This document shows positions 1-12,201 of a stretch of DNA of 64,000 nucleotides, in pieces; within the stretch, counting starts at the first letter, position 1; each line of letters opens with the position of its first letter. The notes beneath the pieces were generated by a model. It was given only the letters and a program-made list of their open reading frames with translations, was not told where the DNA came from and did not search any database. The position numbers and the translations under genes were made by a program. The DNA is from Clarireedia homoeocarpa. Lineage: Eukaryota; Ascomycota; Leotiomycetes; Helotiales; Rutstroemiaceae. The stretch covers positions 434,001 to 498,000 of the forward strand of contig LNKV01000014.1 in assembly GCA_001465935.1 (NCBI GenBank), in the 5' to 3' direction.

Positions 1-690
1 TGTAAGGAGAGATTCTCTACGAAAGTACCAGTTGTTAAGGTTAGGTTAGTTGTTTGCTGTTGGTATGTTACTACTCGGTAGATTTATCGAGTTAGTGTTA
101 GCTGGCTTGACCCCTAATTTTTGGGCACAGCACTAGAGAAACTCTGTCTAGAAACATTTAAGGGCATTAGGTGAGAACTAGATATTAAATGGCTTGCTTG
201 AGTACAGCGAGAATGGAAATATTGACAAAACTCACATTTAGCAGCAGCAGCTGAGACGCCTTTATCGGACTCCGAGGAGAAGGTTTGAAGTCTGTACGCC
301 CCAGGGACCCAAGTAGTGCATTCCAGTACCGTACAGCGAACACGACGCAACGATGTTAGGAAACGTCAACTGTCAACTTTGTTGCATACCTGATTATGCG
401 GACATTGCATGAATTCGATTGCTAGACGATGGTTGTTCTTGGGGGACTACTCTACAACGTACGCTGTGAGGTGGGACAGTGGGAGAAGATCGTGGTTCAT
501 TGGATGTTTAAGACCTGCAGCAGTATCAGACGAAACATTCATTAGTTCGACGAACAGCTGCGAGTAATTTGCGAAAACAACGAGCGATGGTTCGCATAGA
601 TCAGTGTCTGGTACCTACTACATACATGAACATTCTAGTAGATGTGGTGCTGTTGGTGATCTTGCAGACTGCATACACAGCAAGACTGTG

Positions 691-750
691 CAGTACATAC
701 GGAGCACATACGAAGTACATACAGTACATACGGAGCACATACGAAGTACT
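691..750. repeat. 29-bp direct repeat, two copies
   Basis: Two near-perfect copies of a 29-base unit beginning CAGTACATACGGAGCACATA lie at 691-720 and 722-750, separated by one base. No gene overlaps them. Confidence 0.8.
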
Positions 751-1397
751 GTACATACAGGTACATGACTTGATCATGAAGAAAAGATGTTTCAAGATGG
801 CCGAGGTTATCGATGTGAAACCTCGAGGCTCCGGCTTGCTTGCTTGAATTCGCCTCACTCTGATATTACCCATTACCCTATCATAAGCCTTCGCAGCTTT
901 GTGCTTTGTCCAGCTGGCAGCTCCATACCTCATTGAACATGGCGACGGGAAAATGTAAAAGAGACTTCTCGGCAAAATCAACATGGCGAATTCCGGAATA
1001 ACCTCAGCGAATCGCAACTTCCTCGACGGTCTCCATCGTGATGTCAAATCAGAACACAGTGCTCAGTCTTGATTCAGGTTTGCTCAGCTTGATTGGTTTT
1101 CGCCGTTGTACTCGTGCTTTCATGCAGCGTACAGTCAGGACTCGACCAACAGCGGCATCCAGATGCCCTCATTTGTCCCATAGAGAGTGGAGCCTCCCAC
1201 TTCGACATTCCGGGAGACAACCAACCACCACCATTTTCCGTCGTTGGCACGAGTAACGCGTAGGCTAATAGCCGAGTTGACTGTAACCTTGCTTGTCCTT
1301 CTGATTCCATAGACAACACGACTCAACCGGAAACTCCTAGGACAGTATATGTGACCTGCTGCATCTGTACTTGGTAGCTTAGTTTCCCTTCACTGCT

Positions 1398-1521
1398 GCA
1401 ACCTCACAACCTCACAACCTCACAACCTCACAACCTCACAACCTCACAACCTCACACCCCTCACAACCTCACAACCTCACACCCCTCACAACCTCACAAC
1501 CTCACACCCCTCGCAACCTCA
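1398..1521. repeat. 8-bp minisatellite (CCTCACAA)n
   Basis: About fifteen tandem copies of CCTCACAA. Every few units a variant carrying CACCCCT interrupts the array, so there is a higher-order pattern. It lies in non-coding sequence about 0.7 kb upstream of the gene at 2210. Confidence 0.9.
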
Positions 1522-2209
1522 TCTTGATCAACTGATGCCCTCCTCGCAATCCTTCACCGACTCCTGAAGCTAGAGAGCTAGAGAGATAAGTCGAAAGGGA
1601 ACCCCACACCTCGCCTCGCCTCGAACCGGCTTTGACCAGGGACTAGACCTTGTGAGACCGGACCCCCTTCATCAACTTGCCAGAATCGAGCAAGTCAATA
1701 AACAAATACTTGGGAACGAGTCTTACAATAAATACCGAGTCGATAGATCCGGCACGCCATCATTTGGTCAAGAAATATCTTCGAAACATTCCTATTACCG
1801 ACGTTCTGCCTCCCGTGCCGCGAAAGTATAGACTGTACTTCGTGTAGTATAACTTGTATAGTATTGGTTGGACGTTCCATCGAATTCGTCCCCCGTCCGT
1901 TCTACGCCCAGTAACTTATTTATCGTCAACCACTCAATCAGTACTTTTGCCACGCAAGAGCCGACCGAAAAAGGATCTGCAGATTGGGGTGTAATCGTTT
2001 TCGCACAAATTTCACTACCTTGGATCCCTTCCTTGCATGAAGAAGGAAGGCGACAAGGATTTTGAATACCATATTCATAACGGAGACAATATACACTTTC
2101 GCTCAAGTAATCCTCAGGAGAGGAGCTCAGCGCATGAAAACTTGAGAAAGCGGAAGGAACACCCGAGACAAGTTTATGCAAAGAGTCATTAGAAACTATA
2201 CGGATACCG

Positions 2210-3970
2210 ATGGATCTACCCCATTCTCAATCTCAATCTCCAATATCCCAATCTCCTGTGTTGGCTGCACAGGGCAACAATCAATCCCAGTCACAAACAC
2301 ATCGAAGGACACATTCCTTAAACCCAGATACATCGAGACCGAATTCACCTTTGAAGAAAGTATGGGCCAAGGACTATCACGCCGATAGGTTATCTGGAGA
2401 ATCCAACCGCACCAGCATCGACGAATCCACTCCCTTGCCTCCGCATCCAACTCCTACCTTACCTTCCCGATCTTTCTCGAGGAATCTTCCCCTGCAATCA
2501 GATGAAGAAACAACTGTTTCGCGCACATCCCGAACACACCAACGATCTAATACTCTTACCCAACTACTACCTTTTGGCAGCGCATCACGTCGCAACTCGC
2601 AGCTATCGATATCTTCAACCGCTTCCCCCTCCAAAGAGGAAATAGAGTGGGAATATATGGCCTCACTGACCGGGGACAAGGATCGCCACATAAAGGTCGC
2701 TGACAAGGCCAAAGGAGGCATAGGTAGTTGGTTCAGCGGTTCATCAGCTCCCGTAACAGCAGGAGCACCAGTACCCGCTCAAGAAGAAACAAACTCGAAA
2801 ATGGCATCCCGGGAACCCTCACCACATCGGAAACTCGAAAGAACACGCACCCTTCCCGTTCTCGAAGTCACGAACGCTCCTACTCCACCAAAATCCAGCG
2901 GCTCCTCGGTATTCAACTTCTTCTCCCCCAAACAATCTCTCAAAACGGTGCAACTCCCCGCCGATCTCAACGCCGACGAATACCTCACCCTTGACATCCA
3001 GTCCTCGCTATTCCCTTCCGGTCAAATCGACCCCTTCTCGCCCGCCGGGTTCAAAAACCTCCTTGCAAACGCTGAAGGCCTACTGCAGAAACTGCAAACG
3101 GCGTACAAACTCCGCACAATCGAGTACCACGAGCTAAAAGCGGAAAAAGAAGCACAAGCAGAAGAGCTAGAGGAGGCGGAAACCAGGACCAAACATCTGA
3201 AATTGCAGTTGCAGGATATGGCTAAGAAACTAAATGAGCAAGATGCAGCAATTGAGGATATGGTTATGCAGCTCGCTACGGAAAAACAGACGCGTGTAGA
3301 GGAGAGTGAGCGAATCGAGAAACGGATTCAAGAAGTCGTTGCGAGGAACGCTAGTCTTGCGGAGGAAGAAAAGAGAGCGAGCTGTTATTCGGGACTGGGT
3401 GTCGCAGTAGGGGATGATGAGCTCAGTATTGCGAAGTCGAAGTGGAGGAAGAGCGCTGGGAGCGGGAGTACGGATTTGAGCGAAAGTGATGCGGATGTGG
3501 ATGATGATGCAGCGAGTGGTGGAGCGGAGAGTGTCTTCTCGAGGAGCAGAAGTCCGACGTTGACGGTGTCAACGGTTATGACGAGGGATAGCACGCCGGA
3601 TGTGCCGCAGGTGGTTTTTGGCGGCGGGAGGGGGAGAGCGGAGAAGATGATGGATATTACGAGTAATCCAGTGGTGGTGAAGAAACCACAGGCGTCGGCG
3701 CTGCAGAAGATCTTGGGGAGGGCAACGGGTGGGGGGGCTACTGCGGCGGGGGGGATGGAAAATGGATGTGCGAATTGTAGGGGTCAGGGGGCGTCGATGG
3801 CGTGGGATACGGTGGGGCTGTTGAGGGTGGAGAATAAGGGGTTGAAGGACAGGGTGGGCGAGTTGGAGGTTGCGGTTGAGGGCGCGTTGGATCTTTGTGG
3901 GGGATTGTTTGTTCCTTCTAGTGCGGCGCTGGGACTGGCGCTTGCAGGTGCTGGTATGGGTGATTCGTAG
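2210..3970 (+). CDS. Ser/Pro-rich coiled-coil protein, unknown function
   Basis: Uninterrupted frame of 586 codons starting at the first in-frame ATG, which begins MDLPHSQSQ. Residues 1-150 are Ser/Gln/Pro-rich and probably disordered, with SPLKK-like basic phosphosite motifs. A more ordered stretch around residues 245-310 includes FNFFSPKQ and FSPAGFKNLL. It is followed by an acidic/basic coiled coil at about 305-400, rich in E, K, A, Q with heptad-like spacing. The C-terminal third has an acidic segment and then a Gly-rich end. There is no catalytic motif and no signal peptide. It looks like a conserved fungal cytoplasmic scaffold-type protein, but I do not recognise the family. The codon bias shifts to G-rich codons after about 3400, which may only reflect the Gly/Ala-rich tail. 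Confidence 0.8.
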   Translation: MDLPHSQSQSPISQSPVLAAQGNNQSQSQTHRRTHSLNPDTSRPNSPLKKVWAKDYHADRLSGESNRTSIDESTPLPPHPTPTLPSRSFSRNLPLQSDEETTVSRTSRTHQRSNTLTQLLPFGSASRRNSQLSISSTASPSKEEIEWEYMASLTGDKDRHIKVADKAKGGIGSWFSGSSAPVTAGAPVPAQEETNSKMASREPSPHRKLERTRTLPVLEVTNAPTPPKSSGSSVFNFFSPKQSLKTVQLPADLNADEYLTLDIQSSLFPSGQIDPFSPAGFKNLLANAEGLLQKLQTAYKLRTIEYHELKAEKEAQAEELEEAETRTKHLKLQLQDMAKKLNEQDAAIEDMVMQLATEKQTRVEESERIEKRIQEVVARNASLAEEEKRASCYSGLGVAVGDDELSIAKSKWRKSAGSGSTDLSESDADVDDDAASGGAESVFSRSRSPTLTVSTVMTRDSTPDVPQVVFGGGRGRAEKMMDITSNPVVVKKPQASALQKILGRATGGGATAAGGMENGCANCRGQGASMAWDTVGLLRVENKGLKDRVGELEVAVEGALDLCGGLFVPSSAALGLALAGAGMGDS

Positions 3971-5695
3971 GGGTTGGTTGTGTGTGTCTCTGTGTGGAGT
4001 CGAGGGTCGATAGATAGAGGTTAGCATGAGATTCGATTGTTTATTTCAGTGTTGGAATTCTTTTTGTATAGCTGGCGCTGTACTTTTAACTTCTAATTGA
4101 TGAAAGAGAGACAAGATTAGATGCATGCCGATCTTTTAGTTTAGCATTGCTGGTGTTGGATAGCACACACAGACACTCATACGCGGAGAGGTAGAGGGAG
4201 AGAAATTGGGAGAGAAATGGAGATAGAAGGCAAGACCATTTGTAATCGTATTGAGAATAGCATAAGCAAGCATATGCATAGGATGGATAGGCGAGCTTAG
4301 AATAGTCATATGCATAGGATAGGTTGGGATAGGATGCCAAAAAATGAAATATATAAATGATTAAATAATTTGACTGGACTGACGGGACTGGATATGTGGG
4401 TTTAGGTTTCTGTGGGGTAAGTTACTGGCTCGGAATAGAAGCTTTGTGTAAGTATAACCGTCAAGCTAGCGGGTTTGCTTACTTGCTGCTACTTTCTACA
4501 GGGGGAGAGGGTTTGATGGTTTTGTTGCTTGGTGGGTAGTGGTTTGGGGGGTGGATGGGGAGACGAGAGGATGTGGTGGAAGGGGGTAGAGTTGATATCG
4601 GTGGAGGGAGAGGGTGAGGGTGCTATGTGCTGCGTACTTCATGCCACATACTGGATAGACAGGAATATATATAGATAGTCGGCCTCACAAATAGATCCCC
4701 TGGGCAGCAGAACATAAATAGAAGAAGAAAATAGATGTCCCTCCCCCCCCCCCCCCCTTATTATTTTTGGGCTAGAAACGCAGACTGGCGAGGCTGGAGG
4801 GAAAGGAATAACACGGGTTAGCGAGCACCAGTACAGTACATACATACATACATACAACTTCATTCATTCATTCACCAAATCTATCAAGTAGTCTTATTGG
4901 AATCCGCAGCTGGAGACAAGCTTGTTAAGAATAGACATATGGGTATTGATTGTTCTTGTGCATACATGATATGATATGGTATGGTATGGCATGATTCATA
5001 GAAAATAAAACCTTTCGGAACTTCTTCTCGGGGAGTAACGGAATGAAAGACAGACGATAACCACCAGCCCATACATGATGTGATTATGAGATTGGCGAAT
5101 ATGATAATTGAGACTGGCGAATATGATAATTAAGATTGGGAGGTTTCCTTTTGGCAAGAATTATAAACTAACGAATGGAATGAAGATGAAAACGATCTCT
5201 TATCTCAGTCGTCCCATATTGATTGAGGGTTATGGAAGGGAAAAGAGAGGGAAAGGGAGGAGAAAATAATGGAGATTGTATGATGAGTATTTGTGAGAGG
5301 GAGAAGGTAGTCTTCGAATCTCTGACTCCGGTGATGGTCTGAAAAGGAGGGATACTGGAAAGTTGAGGACGTGGGATTAGAATAGATACGCTGATCGTCC
5401 ATGGTTGTTGGTGGTGCTGTTTCAGTTGCGGGAAATAGATAGGGAGGGAGAGAAAGTTGAAGTGATACCGTGGTGATGATAATGATGCTGATGATGATGC
5501 GTTTGTGATGTTGATTTGGGGGTAGTCTGTTAAGTCACCCTAGTGGATCTCATCCATCCATGACCAGAACTAGAAAGAAACAGCGTGTCGTAAAGTCGTA
5601 ATAGGTGTTGCGTTTTTCTACGGAACTGATATTCCATACTCCTGTTCTTCAATGCATCGTTTCCTGCCAAACACACGGTGGCTTGCAGCACCGGA
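3971..5695. other. intergenic stretch, probable UTRs and simple repeats
   Basis: No supported gene. It contains AG-rich tracts, a 15-base C run at 4743-4757, an (ACAT)n run near 4840-4855 and GATA/TATGG-like short repeats near 4965-4990. It probably holds the convergent 3' ends of the coiled-coil gene (+) and the RRM gene (-). Confidence 0.5.
4743..4757. repeat. poly-C homopolymer (15)
   Basis: Uninterrupted run of C on the + strand in non-coding sequence. Its length is likely to be polymorphic or subject to sequencing error. Confidence 0.85.
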
Positions 5696-7266
5696 TCAGC
5701 TGCTGTGCCATGGCGACGATCCATCAACAACCAAAGGTATGTCGGGGGATGTCTCTCGCATCTTCGCGGCAGCGGCTACCGCAGCACTTGAGCTTGAAAG
5801 AACACTCGAGTTCGGAGTAGTCCTGTTTTCTACTCTTTTACATGGAGTAGAGGAGTCGTGCGGAATCTCCGAACTTGCAGTTGAGGAAGTCATTTTTGAT
5901 ATTTTTATCTCTCCGGACTGGATTGACATGTTTCCATGGACTGCGCTCGACTTATTATTATTATCCATTACCTTAAAACCATCTCTTGACAGTTTCCTTG
6001 AAGATCTTGTAAAAGTTTCATTCTGTCGAAGACTATGTGGATAGCCTCCAACATACGAGTTTTCGAGTATCGGTCTCAATCTTGCCCCTGTGCCTATCCT
6101 CGCATCTGAGGCCGTCCCTTCTTTTGCTAATTTGACCTTCAATGCTCTTCCGTGAAACTTCACACCATCTAGGAGATCCACAATTGCTTGAGCCATCTCA
6201 TAAGTCTCAAAGACTAAGAATGCGTGAGACTTCTGTGTTCCGTCAGGATGTTTTTCTATTTGAACGGACTCCAAGGCCTGCAAAGGATCTTCTATGGGCG
6301 AATTGTCTAGTGAGCTAGATCTTAAGGTCAAACGTATGAAAGCATCAAGTTCCTTGAAGCTGGCTTTTGGTGGAATTGATGTGAATATTACTTTACTCTT
6401 GACAATAGCCATGGTGGAATTGTATGACGGCTGCGGGGCAAATTGTGTGTCCATGACTGGAGGTGACAGCATGTTATATGTTGCTGGTGGCTGTACAGCA
6501 AATGCTGCTGAATCTGGATTTAATCGAAGTGGAAAAGATAGAGGACCGGGAGATGAGGGTACAGAATGTAGCTCTAGTAGAGGCATGGGGGGCGAAAGTG
6601 GCATCGCTGCTAATGCTGGGGCTAGTGATGAATTGTAAGGTATCCCGATTGATTCGGTTCGCCGATACTGTATCATGTTAGTATGGTTGAATACATTTGC
6701 TGGACTGAAGCTACGTGCCTGGGGAATCCCAATTCCATTATTATATATTGTTGATATAGTTGAAGTGGCCGTCCTCGTTGGAAATGGTTGATGATACATA
6801 TTTTGGGATGGAATGGTGGGATAAGGTTCGACTAGAGGTATGGAGGGTATGGGCTGGGTCGTGCTTCTAGCTGCTGAGATCCACTCTTGATAGTGTTGAG
6901 GTGACCATGGAGCAGCTAGATCTCGAACCTCAATCCATTCTGTCTCATTTCGCCCATCTGCACATAGTGCTCTGCCATCCAGCATTCCTCCTTGTAAGTG
7001 AACTATAATCCCATCAGTTCGCCTGCACGAGGCACAAGGGAAGGCATACCCAGTGCTTTGTGAAAATCCTCTTTTCCCCTTGCAGTAACCCACCCGCATG
7101 TCGATTCTTTGTAGACTTTGGTGTGCTCCACAGCAATGTAATTCCCTTCGTTATCTTGGTTTCGTGCAAAGTCTTTGAGTCTCTGCCATGAACAATCCCA
7201 AGGAAGGTTACTGACAAGTATGTAGTACAATCCAGTGATGTTGCCTGGTGGCACTTGCGGCATCAT
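5696..7266 (-). CDS. RNA-binding protein with two RRM domains
   Basis: Model: exon 1 7266-7050, intron 7049-6991 (GTATGC..ACAAG), exon 2 6990-5696; 503 residues. The two open pieces lie in different frames and the intron restores continuity exactly inside RRM1. RRM1 spans about residues 10-95: YYILVSNLPW is the RNP2-like strand, CGWVTARG the RNP1-like strand, and DGRALCADG the last strand. RRM2 spans about 268-350: VIFTSIPPK as RNP2 and SHAFLVFETYEMAQ as RNP1. The central region is Pro/Ser/Tyr-rich and the C-terminus Ser/Ala-rich, both probably disordered. The layout of a degenerate RRM at each end of a low-complexity linker fits fungal post-transcriptional regulators. The RNA targets and specific family are not recognisable. 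The start at 7266 is the first Met of the frame and directly precedes RRM1. Confidence 0.85.
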
Positions 7267-9344
7267 AGCTTTCTTCTATATTCAATATGGAGGTGAAGTT
7301 GTGTATCAGGAAATGTAGAAAAAGTCAGCGCTGGAGATTTTGAAATTGTTGTACGAACAACACAATATAAACGCTAGGCAGGAAAGCCATATAGAACTCC
7401 TTTTGAAGACTATTTGCCTGAAGAGCTTCACAGCTGAAAGAAGTAAAGTGGAGTGCTGCAGGCAGCAAACATCTGCATAATGCAAAGAACCCATTTTGAA
7501 AAGAAGGCGATTAGAGTCCAAATCCCGAGGGCTTGGAAAAGGGTGTGGAACCGAGCATTTGACTCTCTACTAGCTAATGGGTTCTATAACTTGGGGCTAA
7601 ATATAAAGAAGCAATTCCTAAGCGTGAGGGCTAGTCCAGAGTAGTTTTGTATCTAGGCAGGATTGATATCTTTCGGTGACATCTCCGGAATCAAATAGCA
7701 AATCATAGCTCTTTCGAATGACTTCTCCCTTTCCCGGCTTGTCTCTGTGAGTAGCCAGTTTTAGCTCTGTGTAACATAAGGTTGCTTGTCCAACGCTTGA
7801 ATTTGCTTGTGGAAAACAGAACCCCACATGTTGCCTGCTACTTGAGCAAATACTCACACTGTAGCTAATAGGGTCCCCTATGTCGGATGTTCGTAATCAC
7901 GATTCTAGCGCCGATCCTATCAAACGCTCAGCAACGGCCATCCTCAACTTCATATGCTGAACCCAACACTAGAGCTCATTTCAACACCACATGTCTGCAG
8001 CATGGGCTGCGCATCCAAACAACTCCTGGCTGAGCCAAACAACCATGGCATATGATATGTTACATTTCGTGATAGAACATATGTGATATTCTTGGAAGAG
8101 TGCAGAGCGGGCGTTTGCTAGGGTATGCTAATTTGATGCACAGGGACTCGACTTTGTCTCCCCTCTTTAGGAGTTCCATAATTCTTCGGTATAGAGAACG
8201 ATAAACGCGATGTGGCTCAGCTTTCGTAAACACTGTGTCTGCTCCAGAAGGTCTCGTACAGTGGTCGCAGATTGTTTTAAGCCCATCAATGTCGCCTCTG
8301 CAGATCCATTCTCCTCAATTTTCTCAATTCCTAGCTGAGGTGGTGTCGCGCTGAGACCTCCTTGTGTAACCTTAACTTGTCATCAGTGATGTTGCCAAGG
8401 CATGACTGGGGAGCGAATCCGGGTCTCTGGATCCAGAGAAAAACGGGGAAGTTCCCGTTTGTGAACCGCGATAGAACGATTGTAAAATGTATGCATGCCA
8501 CATGCCACATGCCACATGATACTCGTACTGCGTGTATGTCCTAAGAAACCATCGGTGCAAAGCTACTTGGCACACATTACAACCTGCATGATTTTTTGCA
8601 CTCAGCAGTAGATCGAATTGATGTTATGCTCACCTCGGGAACCAAAGGGAAGACTGAAGGCGGGCGAATGACAGCATCGACAGCTGTCTCGTATCGTTTG
8701 CGGGCCGCATATACTAGGACTGGGCGCTCATTCATTCAGCGACGCAATTCCCTACGACAATCCATGGATATAGTGGTAGCTTATAATTGGCTGGAATGAA
8801 TCCAACAGTTGCTCAAGGGACGATGCAAAACTGTGCCCGATGGACAGTACAGACAATCACAGGAACCCCTTCCTCACCAAACCCCTATGCAATCTACTAG
8901 GTACGTACCTGGGACAGATCTATTGTAATTTCTTGTAAGACAGTCCCAGAGGCGGCTCAATTTTGTGAAAAACTAACAATGAAGATATCTATATACTGGG
9001 TTCCTAGTCTGGATCTCTATACCGATCACAGTCACGGTCAACAATTCTATCGCTTGGCCCAACATTTCGTCGAGGTAAGACACGGTAACGCGCAACACAA
9101 ATGATCAATGCATATTCTTTTGAAAATCTGGAAAACTATTCTACAAGTAAAAGTAAAAGAAGGCTTACGAACAAGCTTCTAGAAAAGGGTGTGAAGTACA
9201 AAAAACAAGGACAAGGGTATCAACCTTACAGGATGAGAAAAGATAAAAACCTGACAGCCAATCCTTTACCGAACGATCCCATTTACGAGCACGCTTAGGG
9301 ACAGGTTTCTTATAAAAGCATGCAACTATCCAGAGCACCTCTAT
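7267..9344. other. intergenic stretch, no gene seen
   Basis: No supported gene. Open frames are under 80 codons, lack domains and are shadowed on the other strand. The first part is the upstream region of the RRM gene and the last part the 3' flank of the cupredoxin gene. A short CACATGC-type tandem repeat occurs near 8494-8518. Confidence 0.5.
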
Positions 9345-11271
9345 TTAAGCTCGATAGCTCTGTGCGACATATGAAGCAGCTGGGCTTGCAAAGCTGTATG
9401 GGACGTAGCCGTGAATTGATGAGGTAGTCAAGCTGGCACTTGAAGAAGTGGAGGACGAAGACGAGCTTCTAATGCTACTGCTACTCGCAGAAGAAGAACT
9501 GTGGCTAGTAGTGGTAGGGATGGTTATGCTAGTAGTAGGGGTAGTTGTCGGCCTGCTGATGACGCCACTAAGGGAGGCTACGCCGGTCCCTGAAACGATT
9601 CCGGATGGACGAGATGTTCCCGATGAATGTGCGAACCCTGTTCCGCGAAGGCTAGTCGTTTCTTTGAAGCCACCAGTTGGGCGTGCGAATCCGCTGGTAT
9701 TGAATCCGGACGTCTGATGTGCAAAGCCGGAGCCACTACCGAGGACTCTGCTGCTTCCACCAGTCGGAAATGGTGGCTTTACTGATCCGGTAATACTAGC
9801 TCCTAGGACAGAACCACTGATGGATGGTCGAGTGGAAATAGACCCAGATGCGACCGGGTGAGAGTAGGTGCCATTCCGCGAGTATGGTGCTCCCGTAGGG
9901 CGGGATGTTCCAGACGGAATTCTTGTGCCAGAAGGCAAACGGGTTGTGGTTGTAACGTTTGTGTGCTTGGCGTCAATTACGAAGTTATCATATTGGGTTC
10001 TGGACTTGGGGTTTATGGCAAAAACCATGCCAGCTGCGCATTCACCTTTCTCTCGACTAGGTGCATGTTAGTAGGACTACATGGATTTATATTTGGATTG
10101 AGGCTTCGCATTACCTGAAGAAGAAAAGAGGTGCAGTGACATTGGTGACAGGGAAATCAATGAAGGAAGTCGTGTTCTTGCCCAGAACTTGCTTGAGGCC
10201 CGAATCGAAGATACCATTCGGAACGCAAGGAGACAGTACATTGCAGGAAGTAACGGAGTGGTTTGTTGGGTAAAATTCAAATCGAACAGTCTCGCCTTCC
10301 TTAGCATCGATGTATGATGGGGTGAATGACAAGGATCCATTTTGTCCGACTGCAACTACATGTGTTGGCTTCAACGGTATCTCGGTTTTTGTTGGCTTGC
10401 TTGGACCGCTAGTTCCAGTTGTTCCTGTTGAATGAATAGGATGGCTTCCATTGCCGTAGGAATATGGTGCACCCGATGGACTGCCAACCTTGGTGCCGAT
10501 CACACTGCCTGTGCCTTTTGCTGGGATAGTAGGAGTAGAGGTCACGCTGGCAATCTTGGTGATTGTGACTGTGCTGGCTTGACCGTAAACGTCGATGGTG
10601 ACATCGATAGTGATAATGTTGACCACAATAACCTCACCGCTAGATCCATAAACTGCTTGCGTGCATACATAAGTCGAAGCTCCTGTGGGGCAAACTTGCA
10701 CGGTAGATACTCCGGAAACTACGTTTACCTCAGTAACGGCTCCAGAGCCGCTAGCTGACGGAAGTGGTGTTATCTGTGCGCCGAGTAAGGAACCAGTGCC
10801 ACTAATTATTGGTGTCGAAGTTTTGAAAGACTTTAGAGATGTTGAGGTCGTCCTAGTAGTTTCCTTGACCTTAGTTGTGCCTCCATTATTGATGGTTATT
10901 GTTGAAGGTGTTGCCTGAAGTGTCACTGTCGATGCAGATCCGAGTGTTACAGTTGCGTAAACTGTTGAGGCCTCATTTCCAGACCCCTCTCCCTTGCCTA
11001 GGGTAACTGTTGAGTATACCGTGGAGGCTTCAGATACGCCGAGATAAGTTGTGACCGTCGTTGCAGCTCCGCCGACAGTTACTGTAGTTGCTTTATAGAT
11101 TGTGGAGGCCTCAGACACGCCGAGAATAGTAGTAACCGTCGATGCGGCTCCACCGACAGTTACTGTAGTTGGTTGGTAGATTGTGGTCGTGACTGGAGAA
11201 CAAGCGACATCAGGAGATGCTGCGCTGAGCCCAGCAAGCAGTGAGAACGTGGCAACACGAGAAATCTTCAT
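9345..11271 (-). CDS. secreted Ser/Thr-rich protein with cupredoxin-like domain
   Basis: Model: exon 1 11271-10115, intron 10114-10057 (GTAATG..branch CTAAC..CTAG), exon 2 10056-9345; 622 residues. An upstream frame extension has no better start; the ATG at 11271 gives a signal peptide (MKISRVATFSLLAGLSAASP). Residues 25-170 contain imperfect tandem repeats of a TTVTVGGAA / GVSEASTVY type, typical of wall or adhesin-like stalks. The cupredoxin-like domain at about 310-405 reads HVVAVGQNGSLSFTPS, NHSVTSC, then across the splice GECAAGMVFAINP. The rest is a long Ser/Thr/Gly-rich tail ending without a clear GPI signal. The His usually preceding the Cys in the last copper loop (HCxxGM) is Glu here, so copper binding is doubtful. 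It probably acts at the cell surface. Alternative acceptors would create a stop; CTAG at 10057 is the one that keeps the domain whole. Confidence 0.85.
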
Positions 11272-12201
11272 CTTAGCACACCAAATAGAAAAAAAAACAA
11301 ATTGTAAAGGCTGAACAAACGATCTAGAACAACTCCAACTGGTAATGAATGTACCGGGAAGACTTCCCAAATGAAGAAAGAGAATGAATGAGCGAGTGAA
11401 GTTTGAATGAATTGCCTTGACTGGGTCATCATCGATTATCAATGCAAATAGCACTTATAACACGAACACAGTGAAACTTCTTCATGACTAAAGAATAATT
11501 GCCATCTAGGCACAAGATCCTTTGGCTGTAGGAGCTTAACGGAACGCAGGGCCTGCCATTAAGTTGGGAGATTAACGTTTGTGGGATTTAACGACAGCTG
11601 TAAGTTTATCTTGTTTTAACATCAGGATTTATGAGAACGTTGTGTGTAAAATCTACTTCTGCCCTATGTCATTGGTAGAATGATGGAACGGTCAGAGGTT
11701 TTTCGTATATCAAGGTTGCGGCGTCGATATTGTGGAAATTTGTTTTGCAACAGTTGTTCGTAGTAGGATCGGGAAGGGTAAGATTTACGTGACATCGAAG
11801 GAATCAAAATGTCTCGATTTGTCTAAGGCGCAATGATTCGTACCTGAAAATATCGGCAACCAGCCACATATCCACGGAAATAGAATGCTTACTGAGCGCG
11901 TTTCTAGTATATGAAGAGATTCATGCCCCAGAATTTCTTCCTGCTGAGGAACATGAAACAGGACAATTCGCACGAGAAATTATCTTTGCAATACAAATTC
12001 ACGTGAATCGCGAACCAAGCGGCACATGCTATCATTGCTTTATTCGCTGATGCGAAATAAGGATCAGTGAAACAAAACTTTATGAATATATCATGTGGGA
12101 ACAAGGGAAGTGGCTATGTGTTTGTCTCTGTTATATTCAACTACCTAGGTAAAATCAGATGAACTGCTCCCCGCGAGATCTTACCAACCATGAACGGTTC
12201 A
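11272..12201. other. intergenic stretch, no gene seen
   Basis: It separates the 5' side of the cupredoxin gene from the 3' end of the molybdenum-cofactor gene. I see no domain-bearing frame. Short AT-rich patches occur near 11290 and 12100. Confidence 0.5.

Larger units (their letters stand above)
1..2209. other. non-coding stretch with simple repeats
   Basis: I see no supported gene here. The open frames are short, lack recognisable domains and overlap on both strands. The stretch holds a 29-bp direct repeat near 691-750 and an 8-bp minisatellite at 1398-1521. The last few hundred bases are presumably the promoter and 5' leader of the coiled-coil gene that starts at 2210. Confidence 0.6.

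Noticed and set aside
601..1047. Minus-strand frame of 148 codons in the first kilobase
   Set aside because: It covers the direct repeat, has no domain and no convincing start context.
1398..1521. Possible CRISPR or telomere-type array
   Set aside because: Units are directly abutting 8-mers without spacers and the motif is not a TTAGGG-type telomere repeat; it is a minisatellite.
3569..4027. Minus-strand Arg/Pro/His-rich frame of 152 codons
   Set aside because: Low-complexity mirror of the G-rich 3' part of the coiled-coil gene.
7003..7266. Frame break in the RRM gene as a frameshift
   Set aside because: A 59-bp GT..AG intron restores RRM1 exactly, so no lesion is needed.
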